Assembly (NCBI GenBank): GCA_030699205.1
Contig: JAUYJY010000049.1
Coordinates: 1-21,560, forward strand
DNA from: Candidatus Pacearchaeota archaeon
GTDB lineage: Archaea > Nanobdellota > Nanobdellia > Pacearchaeales > GW2011-AR1
Reading direction: 5' to 3'
Length of the DNA: 21,560 nucleotides
In this document: piece after piece, positions 1 through 6,644 of the stretch
How positions within the stretch are numbered: the stretch's first letter is position 1
Layout: every line of letters starts with the position of its first letter
Translations under genes and position numbers: made by a program
Notes under the pieces: model-generated
Databases searched by the model: none
Seen by the model: the letters and a program-made list of their open reading frames with translations, nothing else
Told to the model about the DNA's origin: nothing

Positions 1-60
1 TCCAGAATTCTCTATCTGTACAATTCTGAAAACAATTGTGCTAATCAACAGAATTGTCCA
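1..60 (+). mobile_element. Double-hairpin miniature element B, copy 1 (cut by window start)
   Basis: These 60 bases match 4607-4666, the right-hand part of element B in msrA. The right terminal arm CAGAATTGTCCA ends at 60 and is followed by TA at 61-62. The sequence then continues directly as the interior of element A, so this copy inserted inside an A copy at a TA. The left 31 bases of the element lie outside the window. It has no coding capacity. Confidence 0.85.
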
Positions 61-134
61 TATTTTGAACAGTTTTTTGTTCTTCCGCTAATAGTCTAAG
101 ACAAATACCTTTCAATTATAAATGTCTTAGACTA
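61..134 (-). mobile_element. Double-hairpin miniature element A, copy 1 (interrupted by element B)
   Basis: The 74 bases correspond to 15257-15330 of the intact A copy at 15242-15330. The perfect arm pair TAGTCTAAGACA / TGTCTTAGACTA is present near the right end, and TA follows at 135-136. The missing first 15 bases (starting TAGCAGAAGAC in the intact copy) must lie on the far side of the B insertion, left of the window. This is the oldest-looking A copy because it was itself a target. Confidence 0.88.
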
Positions 135-368
135 TATTAAAGATTATGAAAGTTATTCAAAATGAATTACATTACAATGAAGGTTTTACTTAATCACTCT
201 AAATTATTAAGTTGTATTGGGTAAGTTATGAAATATAGATGAATTTCATCTTGACAATGCTCATAAATCCTAAGAATATTTGTATCCTGTGGATATTGGG
301 AAAAACCCTTGTGGAGAATCGAAACGGGTGGTCGTTGGTTCAGGCGTTTTCTATTTGTGTTTCAATTC
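135..368. other. Intergenic stretch with no supported gene
   Basis: This stretch lies between the element A copy and the end of the RelE-like gene. Frames on both strands are short or lack recognisable composition, and I see no tRNA fold or terminator. A weak open frame at 239-445 runs antisense into the toxin gene and is not supported. Confidence 0.5.
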
Positions 369-617
369 TTACTGTTTGTCTTTATGATATAAATCTAGAA
401 TATAAACTACATTCTCATTTTTTAAATAATAATATGATAATCTAAAAGGCTTGACATACAATTCTCTTGTTTCCTTCCTTACATTTCTCATAGGTTTTCC
501 CACTTCCGGATTTTCTGAAATCTTTTTTATTTGTTTCATAATCTTTTCTTTTAACAGATTATCTTTAATTTTAGAAAATAAGACCTTGACTCTCTTATCA
601 AATCTGATCTCTACCAT
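369..617 (-). CDS. RelE/ParE-superfamily toxin (TA system 1)
   Basis: An 82-residue basic protein with the RelE/ParE plan: an N-terminal strand and lysine-rich helices (residues about 5-35), then a GKPMRN segment, the basic strand LYVKPFRLSYYY and a final strand VVYILDLYHKDK. Family members are usually ribosome-dependent mRNA endonucleases or, for ParE, gyrase inhibitors; which applies here cannot be read from sequence. Its start overlaps the 3' end of the upstream antitoxin gene by 7 bases, so the two are translationally linked in antitoxin-first order. It is not closely similar to the two other RelE-like toxins in this window, which end in GHRKNIY. Assignment to the superfamily is firm; the molecular target is inferred. 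Confidence 0.85.
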   Translation of the reverse strand: MVEIRFDKRVKVLFSKIKDNLLKEKIMKQIKKISENPEVGKPMRNVRKETRELYVKPFRLSYYYLKNENVVYILDLYHKDKQ

Positions 618-880
618 TTTTTCATTTCTTCAAACAAATTATCAGAATCAACGCTTATGTATTCCCCAGAATCTACCCTTTTATAAGCTTCTTCAGTTCG
701 TTTGGCAAACTCTAAATCCTCTTCTATATTTTTATCAAATTTATCTGCTTTTTTTAAAATAATCTGATCATTATTTCTAATCACCACTATCTTATCTCCT
801 TCCTTGAAATCTTTTCTTAGCGCTTGAGGTATTACTACTTGCCCCTTTGAACTCATTTTTGTTATATCTATGTAAGCCAT
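611..880 (-). CDS. AbrB/MazE-type antitoxin (TA system 1)
   Basis: An 89-residue protein starting MAYIDITKMSSKGQ. Residues about 8-42 form a SpoVT-AbrB swapped-hairpin DNA-binding domain with the signature SSKGQVVIP followed by LRKDFKEGDKIVV. The acidic C-terminal half (about 45-89) is the expected toxin-binding tail. I chose ATG at 880 rather than the in-frame TTG at 901: a TATA-like box lies about 26 bases upstream of 880, and the 881-898 palindrome sits between box and start, fitting a leaderless autoregulated transcript. It is followed directly by the RelE-like toxin (overlap at 611-617). An AbrB-type antitoxin with a RelE-type toxin is a known but less standard pairing. Confidence 0.87.
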   Translation of the reverse strand: MAYIDITKMSSKGQVVIPQALRKDFKEGDKIVVIRNNDQIILKKADKFDKNIEEDLEFAKRTEEAYKRVDSGEYISVDSDNLFEEMKKW

Positions 881-916
881 AGTAAGACTATTCTTACTCA
901 ATATATAAATCTTTCG
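881..916 (-). promoter_or_regulatory. Promoter and palindromic operator of TA system 1
   Basis: The palindrome AGTAAGACTATTCTTACT (881-898; 7-base arms, 4-base spacer) directly precedes the antitoxin ATG. A BRE/TATA-like stretch (minus strand AAAGATTTATATAT) lies at about 901-914. A repressor bound here would cover the predicted transcription start, as expected for TA autoregulation. Confidence 0.6.
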
Positions 917-921
917 ATTCT

Positions 922-1017
922 GAAAACTGATGCTTTTCCCTACCTTATTTAATTAAATTCCCAGTTGGGACATTTTTTTCTTGAGCCTTGTCCGTGCGTC
1001 TCACACCTCAGTCATAG
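922..1017. repeat. Repeat C, copy 1
   Basis: About 96 bases nearly identical to 2609-2705, from GAAAACTGATGCTTTT through TTGGGACATTTTTTTCTTGA to GTCATAG. The two copies are in the same orientation and bracket the Fic gene and TA system 2. No TA duplication or strong terminal inverted repeat is evident, so it differs from elements A and B. Function unknown; a small RNA gene, a recombination boundary and a gene remnant are all possible. Confidence 0.75.
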
Positions 1018-1060
1018 TAGGCTAAATATATTAAGGGGACTACAAAATCTAATAATGTGG

Positions 1061-1999
1061 TCACCCAAGTATCTTTCTTAACGCTTTATATTCTTTAATG
1101 AATAAATTTATTGTAGGTCTTAAATCGTGTTTATTTTGATACGCTTGAAGAGAAGCGTAATACTCTGCTCTACTCTTGAAGTCTATATTAATTGGTGGCA
1201 ACTTATTTTTAAGTAATATGTAATTGAGCAATATCCTTCCTACTCGGCCATTTCCGTCTCTAAATGGGTGAATGTTTTCAAACTGGTTATGAACGACTGC
1301 CGCTACAATTAAGCCAGGATATGTCTTTTTATGTTTGGAATACCACTCCATTAATTCATTAAGAAGATATAAAACTCTGGACTGGGGTGCACCTTCGTGA
1401 ACTATTTCGCCCAATCTGTTCTTAACAACCACTTCTTCTCCCGATTTTCTTAACTGTCCTGCAAAATTTTTAGAATTCTTAAAAACTATTTTATGTATCT
1501 TCTTTATTAAATCAAGAGATAACTCTTCTTTTGTTTCTCTTATATATTTTATTGCTTCACTAACGCCATATGCTTCAGCTATATCTTGTTTTGATTTTTC
1601 TTCGGGCCATTTATTATCTTCAAGTATTTCTTTTACTTCTTTGCTATTAAGTTCACTACCCTCGATAGCATTGGTATTATAGGTAAATAACTCTGAAAAT
1701 TGAATCCATTGTTGTTCTGAAAGATGACTTATCTTAACATGTATTTCACTTTCAATTTTCTTAACAAATGCGATATCTCTCTCAGATAGCTTAAACTGCA
1801 ATGGATCTTTAATTAAATTGTATTTTTCAATTTCTTCCCTGATTAATTCTCTTGATTTGGCTATTCTTTCATCTAAAATAGTTTTATTCAAATCGGCTCC
1901 AAGAAATTTTCTGATTTTGTGGACTTTTTTTCCTTCCCTAAACGAATGTGCAAGATAATACTTTACTTTTTTTCCAGCCTTTCTTTTTTCTACATACAT
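1061..1999 (-). CDS. Fic-family protein (probable AMP-transferase)
   Basis: A 312-residue protein with the complete Fic active-site motif HPFRDGNGR at residues 244-252; the motif His is the catalytic base in characterised Fic AMPylases. A TNAIEG stretch at 109-114 fits the [S/T]xxxE[G/N] inhibitory motif N-terminal to the Fic core, so the enzyme is probably auto-inhibited. Residues 1-35 are lysine/arginine-rich (VEKRKAGKKVKYYL), a common N-terminal feature of archaeal Fic proteins. A TATA-like box at about 2020-2032 lies about 27 bases upstream of the ATG, giving a leaderless transcript. The gene is divergent from TA system 2, and Fic proteins often occur among stress or TA loci. Family is certain; the target protein and nucleotide are unknown. 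Confidence 0.93.
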   Translation of the reverse strand: MYVEKRKAGKKVKYYLAHSFREGKKVHKIRKFLGADLNKTILDERIAKSRELIREEIEKYNLIKDPLQFKLSERDIAFVKKIESEIHVKISHLSEQQWIQFSELFTYNTNAIEGSELNSKEVKEILEDNKWPEEKSKQDIAEAYGVSEAIKYIRETKEELSLDLIKKIHKIVFKNSKNFAGQLRKSGEEVVVKNRLGEIVHEGAPQSRVLYLLNELMEWYSKHKKTYPGLIVAAVVHNQFENIHPFRDGNGRVGRILLNYILLKNKLPPINIDFKSRAEYYASLQAYQNKHDLRPTINLFIKEYKALRKILG

Positions 2000-2086
2000 A
2001 TTATTATTATGGGTGACTACATATATAAATATTTCTATTATTCTTGTCTACATTAGAGTTTTGTGAATCTAATCCGGGCGTTTTAT

Positions 2087-2115
2087 AAAAAGATTTATAT
2101 ATAAGTAGTTATATA
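2087..2115 (+). promoter_or_regulatory. Promoter and palindromic operator of TA system 2
   Basis: A BRE/TATA-like box (AAAAAGATTTATATATAAG) precedes the antitoxin ATG at 2123 by about 25 bases. It overlaps the perfect palindrome TATATAAGTAGTTATATA (2098-2115; 7-base arms, 4-base spacer). The palindrome covers the TATA-to-start interval, consistent with autorepression. Confidence 0.55.
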
Positions 2116-2122
2116 CTGAACT

Positions 2123-2341
2123 ATGGAAACAACTATACAAATAAGCAGAGAGTTATTAGAGAGACTTAAGGGGATGAAGATTTATGCAAAAGAAAGTTAT
2201 GAAAATATAATCTGGGACTTAGTTGAGGACAGACTTGAATTTTCTAAAGAAACAAAAAACAATATCAAAAAATCAGAAAAAGAGATAAAAGAAAACAAAA
2301 CTATTTCTCTTGAAATAATAAAGAAAAGAATTGGTGGATAG
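2123..2341 (+). CDS. Small antitoxin, ribbon-helix-helix-like (TA system 2)
   Basis: A 72-residue protein opening METTIQISRELLERLKGMKI, with a strand-then-helix pattern typical of ribbon-helix-helix antitoxins. A Tyr-Glu-x-Ile-Ile-Trp segment follows, then an acidic/lysine-rich tail (about 40-72) likely to wrap the toxin. Its stop codon (TAG, 2339-2341) directly abuts the toxin ATG at 2342, so the pair is co-translated. It is a clear paralogue of the 74-residue antitoxin at 20833-21057 (shared TIQIS, ESYE/ETYE and I.W...ED patterns). The ribbon-helix-helix assignment rests on pattern only; the antitoxin role rests on context. Confidence 0.83.
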   Translation: METTIQISRELLERLKGMKIYAKESYENIIWDLVEDRLEFSKETKNNIKKSEKEIKENKTISLEIIKKRIGG

Positions 2342-2590
2342 ATGTATTCTATTGATTTTACTAAAACCGCGGAGAAACAATTAGACAAGTTCCAAACCAA
2401 TTTACAAAAAAGATTTATTTCTGTATTAGAAAGGATAAAAGTTAGGCCGTTCCATTTTGTTAAGAGAAAAGAAGGAAGTTCCTATTTTATAATGAGAGTT
2501 GGTGAATATAGAGCGATTCTAAACATTAAAGCAGATAAAAATATTATTTATGTGATGGAAGTTGGACACAGAAAAAATATTTATGATTGA
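2342..2590 (+). CDS. RelE-like toxin (TA system 2)
   Basis: An 82-residue RelE/ParE-superfamily protein. It has N-terminal MYSIDFTKTAEKQLDK, a long helix, a basic motif LERIKVRPFHFVKR, the strand FIMRVGEYRAIL and the C-terminal VGHRKNIYD. The R.GEYR and GHRKN.Y residues are typical of archaeal RelE toxins, where the basic residues contact mRNA in the ribosome. It is paralogous to the toxin at 20566-20823, so this genome carries at least two related systems. It immediately follows its antitoxin without a gap. Ribonuclease activity is inferred from the family. Confidence 0.9.
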   Translation: MYSIDFTKTAEKQLDKFQTNLQKRFISVLERIKVRPFHFVKRKEGSSYFIMRVGEYRAILNIKADKNIIYVMEVGHRKNIYD

Positions 2591-2608
2591 AATTTATTAT
2601 TTGGCATA

Positions 2609-2705
2609 GAAAACTGATGCTTTTTTATATCTCAATTTAATTAAATTCCAAGTTGGGACATTTTTTTCTTGAGCCTGGTCTGGGCGTCTCACACTCAAGT
2701 CATAG
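2609..2705. repeat. Repeat C, copy 2
   Basis: The second copy of the repeat at 922-1017, in the same orientation, just downstream of TA system 2. On the plus strand CTTGAG (2669-2674) and CTCAAG form a 6-base stem that is weaker in copy 1, so a conserved RNA fold is not convincing. On the minus strand both copies keep a short open frame ending RLKKKMSQLGI-stop, with most differences at third codon positions. Confidence 0.75.
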
Positions 2706-2894
2706 TTAAGTATTCGACAACAAAATATCAAATTTATTCTAATAACTTTAAAGTTTATTTTTTGTGCAAAAGATTGCTATGAATAAGATGAATTCAAACT
2801 AAGGTAATCTATTTAAATCAGAATAAACTAATTATAAGGGATGGGAAGATTTATATTAATAATTTAATTTAGTAGACAATGAGGATTTTGATAA
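2706..2894 (+). promoter_or_regulatory. Upstream region and promoter of trpS
   Basis: AT-rich intergenic sequence. A TATA-like AGATTTATATTA (about 2848-2859) and a second box AATTTAATTT (2861-2870) precede the trpS ATG at 2895; the nearer box would give a nearly leaderless start. Nothing else recognisable is seen. Confidence 0.45.
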
Positions 2895-4022
2895 ATGAAA
2901 GATAAAGAATTTAGTGTCAGTCCGTGGGAAGTTTCTGGCGAGGTGGATTATGATAAGTTGATTAAAGAGTTTGGTGTTCAGAAACTGGAAAAGCTTCCTA
3001 AAGTATTTGAAGATAATATTTTATTTCGAAGGAAATTGATATTTGCGCATAGAGATATACAGAGAATCTTAGAAGCTATAAAGAACAAGAAAAAGTTTGC
3101 TATGGTTACTGGGCTGATGCCTTCGGGGAAGTTCCACATAGGGCATATGGTTGTTGCTTTGCAGATGATTTTTTATCAGAAACTTGGAGCTAAGATTTAC
3201 ATTGCTGTTGCTGATGTTGAGACGTACAATACAAGAAATCAAGATTTAGAAAAAAGTAGAGAAATTGCTATTGAAGAATATATAAAAAATTATATTGCCT
3301 TAGGTTTAAAACCTAAGAATTGCGAAATTTACTTTCAGAGTGCGCGAAGCAAAGATGCAGAAAAGTCAAATGCATATTACAGACTTCAGAATCTGCTTGC
3401 AAGGCGCGTTACATTTAATGAATTTAAAGCAGTTTATGGAGAAATAACTCCTGGGAAGATGATTTCTTCTTTATTGCAAGCTTCAGATATGTTACATCCT
3501 GGATTGAAAGAATTTACTAAGGAAAAAGAACTTCCTGTAATTGTTCCCGTTGGTGTGGACCAAGACCCTCACATAAGACTTGCAAGAGATATTTCTAAAA
3601 GATTTAAGGAAACAAATCTTCAGATAAGTTCAACTTATAACAGGTTTATTCCCGGACTTTCAGGAGGGAAGATGTCTTCTTCTGAAGAAAATTCATATAT
3701 TGCTTTGACAGACAAACCAGAAGAAGTCAAAAGGAAAATAAATAAATATGCTTTTTCTGGGGGGAGAGATACGTTGGAAGAACATAGGAAGCACGGAGGG
3801 AATCCGGACATTGATGTTTCTTTTCAATATTTGAGAGATTTGTTTGAACCTGATGATAAGAAGCTGGATAAGATTTATAAGGATTATAAATCAGGGAAAT
3901 TAACTTCTGGTGAGCTGAAGAATTATACAATTGATAAAATAAATACATTCTTGAAGGAACATCAAAAGAGAAGGGAAAACATTACTAAGAAAGATGTTGA
4001 GGGGTTTGTTTATAAAAGATAA
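2895..4022 (+). CDS. trpS: Tryptophanyl-tRNA synthetase, archaeal/eukaryotic type
   Basis: A 375-residue class I aminoacyl-tRNA synthetase that charges tRNA-Trp with tryptophan in the cytoplasm. The ATP-binding HIGH signature is at residues 81-84, within TGLMPSGKFHIGH. The second class I signature is KMSSS at 259-263 in place of KMSKS, within GLSGGKMSSSEENSY, as is common for archaeal/eukaryotic TrpRS. The VGVDQDPHIRLARDI segment (about 219-233) matches the conserved tryptophan-pocket region of this subfamily. The length is typical of archaeal TrpRS and the gene appears intact. It stands alone between the TA block and msrA, with its own promoter. Confidence 0.96.
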   Translation: MKDKEFSVSPWEVSGEVDYDKLIKEFGVQKLEKLPKVFEDNILFRRKLIFAHRDIQRILEAIKNKKKFAMVTGLMPSGKFHIGHMVVALQMIFYQKLGAKIYIAVADVETYNTRNQDLEKSREIAIEEYIKNYIALGLKPKNCEIYFQSARSKDAEKSNAYYRLQNLLARRVTFNEFKAVYGEITPGKMISSLLQASDMLHPGLKEFTKEKELPVIVPVGVDQDPHIRLARDISKRFKETNLQISSTYNRFIPGLSGGKMSSSEENSYIALTDKPEEVKRKINKYAFSGGRDTLEEHRKHGGNPDIDVSFQYLRDLFEPDDKKLDKIYKDYKSGKLTSGELKNYTIDKINTFLKEHQKRRENITKKDVEGFVYKR

Positions 4023-4200
4023 AATTATTAAGTTGACGTTTAATATTCCGTGCATTTGAATGGCTATTTTTTGATGTAAATAATGTAATCTTTAATCTCA
4101 GATGTTATTTTCTAATTTGTGAAATATAAATTTAAGATATTTTGTTGTTTCATATCCTTAATTGTAGAAAAGCTTTTAATTGTATAATCTTAATAATTTT
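4023..4200 (+). promoter_or_regulatory. Intergenic region with msrA promoter
   Basis: AT-rich spacer. A TATA-like GCTTTTAATTGTAT (about 4171-4184) sits roughly 25 bases before the msrA ATG at 4201. An in-frame TTG at 4180 would add seven residues but lies in the box, so ATG 4201 is preferred. No other feature seen. Confidence 0.45.
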
Positions 4201-4755
4201 ATGATTAAAAAAGCGATGTTTGGTGCTGGCTGTTTCTGGGGAGTTGAAGAGAGATTTAGGAGAGTTCTTGGTGTGAAAAAGACTGAGGTTGGATATGCTG
4301 GAGGCGTTAATGAAAACGCAACTTACAAAGAAGTTTGTTCAGGAGAAACTGGACACGCAGAAGTTGTTTTGATTGAATATGATGATAAAAAAATAAACTA
4401 TAAAAAATTGCTGAAGATTTTTTGGGAAGTTCATAATCCAACCACTTTGAACAGGCAGGGTTTAGACATTGGATATCAATACAGGAGTGCTATATTTTAT
4501 TTTTCTGATAAGCAAAAAGAAGAAGCCGAAGAAAGTTTGAGAGAAGAGGAGAAGAAACTGAAAAAGAAAATAGTATAGATAATTCTGATAATTGGAACAC
4601 TATTTGTCCAGAATTCTCTATCTGTACAATTCTGAAAACAATTGTGCTAATCAACAGAATTGTCCATAACTGCAATTGAAAAATACACAACGTATGTTAA
4701 GGCGGAAGAATATCATCAAAAGTATGTTATGAAAACTGGGAGAAATGTTTGTTAG
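4201..4755 (+). pseudogene. msrA: Peptide methionine sulfoxide reductase A, split by element B
   Basis: The 5' part encodes MsrA with the catalytic GAGCFWGVE motif (Cys11), then GYAGG, and HAEVV and HNPTTLNRQG signatures; the family reduces methionine-S-sulfoxide in oxidised proteins. Translation stops at 4576-4578 inside a 91-bp insertion. After the insertion, 4669-4755 encodes the missing family C-terminus in the same frame (TAIEKYTTYVKAEEYHQKYV... ending NVC), including the conserved AEEYHQKY. Removing element B plus one TA (93 bases) leaves exactly 154 codons including the stop, a normal MsrA length. The truncated product keeps the catalytic Cys but lacks the C-terminal segment, so it is probably inactive or unstable. 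No decay beyond the insertion is visible, implying a recent event. Confidence 0.93.
4576..4666 (+). mobile_element. Double-hairpin miniature element B, copy 2 (complete, 91 bp)
   Basis: The element is flanked by TA at 4574-4575 and 4667-4668. It consists of two tandem hairpins. The first pairs TAGATAATTCTG (4576-4587) with CAGAATTCTCTA (4609-4620), 11 of 12 matched. The second pairs TGTACAATTCTG (4623-4634) with CAGAATTGTCCA (4655-4666), also 11 of 12. The outermost arms are also inverted repeats of each other (14 of 18). TA duplication and small size fit a non-autonomous element moved by an IS630/Tc1-mariner-type transposase; the transposase identity is inferred. Confidence 0.9.
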
Positions 4756-4772
4756 ATAATTATTAAGACAAA

Positions 4773-5828
4773 TTAAATTTCTCTCAACCCTGGAATGTTC
4801 CAATTAAAATCCCTTAATTTTGGGTCTCTTTTTGAATCCCAGAATATTGTATTGTCGTGGCCTAAAACTCCTATTGTTTGTGCGAGTAGAATGGACTGCT
4901 CATTCATGCGTGGCTTTCTTAATTTGTCTTTTGATTTTAGCGTTGAATCAAAAATAAGGACATTATTTCTTATTAATGTATGGACATATGCTAAAAGCTG
5001 TGAGGGTTTTGCGAATGGGTCCATCTCCCAGGGAACATTATTTCCTTCGCTTCTAAAGTGACTTACTGTGGCCCAGTAAGATGCAATATCCCCTCTATCA
5101 AAAAAGAAAACTCTGCTTTCTTCCTGGCTTCTTTCAGAAGTATACCTTATATTATATGTGCTAAATTCGGGTCTTCCCAGAGATCCTTCGTGATCTGTTG
5201 CAAATCCCCAAACGATGGCACGCTTCCATTGATTGTCTTTTACTGGAATATGAATTAATTTCTGCCTATATCTTGGTTTTTTTGTTGTTGTTGAAGGAAC
5301 TTTTACAATTACTTCTGCACCCTCTTGAGAAACTTTCCTTGAATCGGGATATGCTTCAACAACAAACCCTCCTGCACGCCTTGTTGTATATGTATAAAGC
5401 CTTGCCGCTTCAAGAAGCTGCACAAATGGAACCATCCTTTTTCTTCTGTCTCTTCCTTGAACTGGCCTGAATGAATAACCTATGGTTTGAATTGATTCTT
5501 CAGGAACTTCTGAAAGAAAAGATAAATCCCTCACCCTGTATGAAAGAGGATTTCTTCTTGATGATAAGGCTGAACCTTGTGTTGTCGGATGGCTTAATAA
5601 TTGATAATGCCCGTGTCTGTATGATTTTCTTGAAGCTTCTGCACTGTCTTTTGCATAAAATTCCTGAGTTGTTAAAGGAACTCTTATCTCAATAGCTTCT
5701 TCCGAAGGATTTAAAGTTATTAATTTATGGATTAATCCCACCCTCGTATCTGCAGGGATTCTTTCCGGAAGTTTTTCTATCTCTTGCAATGTTCTTTCTC
5801 TGAAGAAAGATTTCTTTTCGTCCGCCAT
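4773..5828 (-). CDS. Unrecognised 351-residue protein, probably soluble
   Basis: I do not recognise this family. Starting from MADEKKSFFRERT at 5828 (an in-frame TTG at 5834 is the alternative), it is a charged, Arg/Ser/Thr-rich protein with no signal peptide or membrane segment. Residues 100-150 are arginine-rich (RDLSF...GRDRRKRMVPF), and about 150-260 contain alternating polar strands. The C-terminal third has aromatic-rich segments (ASYWATVSHFRSEGNNVPWEM, IFWDSKRDP). No catalytic motif or Cys/His cluster is evident. It is divergent from the TrmB-family regulator at 5922, with a perfect palindrome between the promoters, suggesting the regulator controls it. Its codon pattern resembles its neighbours, so recent transfer is not obvious. 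A conserved protein of this archaeal lineage is likely. Confidence 0.7.
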   Translation of the reverse strand: MADEKKSFFRERTLQEIEKLPERIPADTRVGLIHKLITLNPSEEAIEIRVPLTTQEFYAKDSAEASRKSYRHGHYQLLSHPTTQGSALSSRRNPLSYRVRDLSFLSEVPEESIQTIGYSFRPVQGRDRRKRMVPFVQLLEAARLYTYTTRRAGGFVVEAYPDSRKVSQEGAEVIVKVPSTTTKKPRYRQKLIHIPVKDNQWKRAIVWGFATDHEGSLGRPEFSTYNIRYTSERSQEESRVFFFDRGDIASYWATVSHFRSEGNNVPWEMDPFAKPSQLLAYVHTLIRNNVLIFDSTLKSKDKLRKPRMNEQSILLAQTIGVLGHDNTIFWDSKRDPKLRDFNWNIPGLREI

Positions 5829-5847
5829 TTCCAAATATGCCTTGGTG

Positions 5848-5903
5848 GATATTTGAGCTTATGAGGTGATATTTATCACCCCATTAGAAAGAGTTAAATA
5901 TTG
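5848..5903. promoter_or_regulatory. Divergent promoters with shared palindrome GGTGATATTTATCACC
   Basis: The palindrome at 5865-5880 (7-base arms GGTGATA/TATCACC, 2-base spacer) lies between two divergent genes. A TATA-like GAGTTAAATATTG (5891-5903) faces the regulator start at 5922, and a weaker minus-strand box (about 5848-5857) faces the start at 5828. The site is upstream of both boxes, fitting an operator or activator site for the adjacent TrmB-family protein. Its half-sites resemble the TATCAC/GTGATA halves reported for TrmB-family regulators, but arranged in the opposite order. Confidence 0.6.
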
Positions 5904-5921
5904 AATTAATTTTTTAAGAAT

Positions 5922-6620
5922 ATGGATTTAAAAGAAATCGGCTTAACAGGAAATGAAGAAAAGGTTTATCTTGCGTTGATTGATTTAGGTCCTGCTTTGG
6001 CAGGAAAAATTTCTAGAAAGACGGGATTGCATAGACGAACAGTATATGACACAACAGATAAATTGATTGAGAAAGGTTTTGTAAGTTATATCATAGAAAA
6101 CAATAGAAAATTATTCAATGCAATTAATCCTGAAAGGATTATTGATATGCTGGAAGAAAAGAAAATGAATTTGCGCCCCATTGTTAATGAACTCGGGAAG
6201 AAATATGGGAAAAACAAGGAAAAAGAAGAAACCTGTTTTTATAAGGGAAAGGCAGGATTAAAGAATGTTTTTGAAAGCCAATTAGAACATAAAGAAATCT
6301 GGATTCTTGGTGCGACACCAAAGGCTTATGAAATAATCCCATATTATTTTAAATGGTATGACGAAAGACGAGTGAAGAAAAAGATTAAACTTAGGATATT
6401 AACTAACAATTTAAAAAAGAGACCTAAGAAGTTAGTTAATATAAGATATCTTCCTAAGAAATATAATAGCCCTGTGGTAATAAATATCTATGGAAATAAT
6501 GTTGCAATAATATTGTGGAGTGTAAATCCCTTTGTAATTGTAATAAAGAATAAAGAAATTGCAGATGGATATAGGAATTATTTTGAATTGATATGGAATA
6601 CGGCAAGGGAAAAGAATTAA
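5922..6620 (+). CDS. TrmB-family transcriptional regulator
   Basis: A 232-residue protein. Residues about 1-80 form the TrmB-type winged helix-turn-helix (LTGNEEKVYLALIDLGPALA, then ISRKTGLHRRTVYDTTDKLIEKGFV as the recognition helix and wing). A short coiled linker (about 80-105) follows, then a C-terminal domain (about 106-232) with YKGKAGLKNVFE and IWILGATP, resembling the phospholipase-D-like effector domain of TrmB proteins that lack a sugar pocket. The ligand is therefore unknown. A TATA-like box 25 bases upstream indicates a leaderless transcript, and the 5865-5880 palindrome is adjacent. The gene heads a plus-strand run (cyclophilin, MscS, CBS protein). Confidence 0.88.
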   Translation: MDLKEIGLTGNEEKVYLALIDLGPALAGKISRKTGLHRRTVYDTTDKLIEKGFVSYIIENNRKLFNAINPERIIDMLEEKKMNLRPIVNELGKKYGKNKEKEETCFYKGKAGLKNVFESQLEHKEIWILGATPKAYEIIPYYFKWYDERRVKKKIKLRILTNNLKKRPKKLVNIRYLPKKYNSPVVINIYGNNVAIILWSVNPFVIVIKNKEIADGYRNYFELIWNTAREKN

Positions 6621-6644
6621 AAGCAAAGTTAATTCTTTATTTTA

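Noticed and set aside
239..445. Open frame of 68 codons on the plus strand near the window start
   Set aside because: It overlaps the RelE-like gene antisense, has an atypical composition and no promoter, and resembles no family I know.
922..1017. Selenoprotein-like reading of repeat C through an in-frame TGA
   Set aside because: Copy 2 has a second in-frame stop, the peptide is very short, and no SECIS-like structure was found.
922..2705. Repeat C as a C/D-box small RNA
   Set aside because: CTGA and TGATG-like motifs occur but not with consistent C, D', C' and D spacing in both copies.
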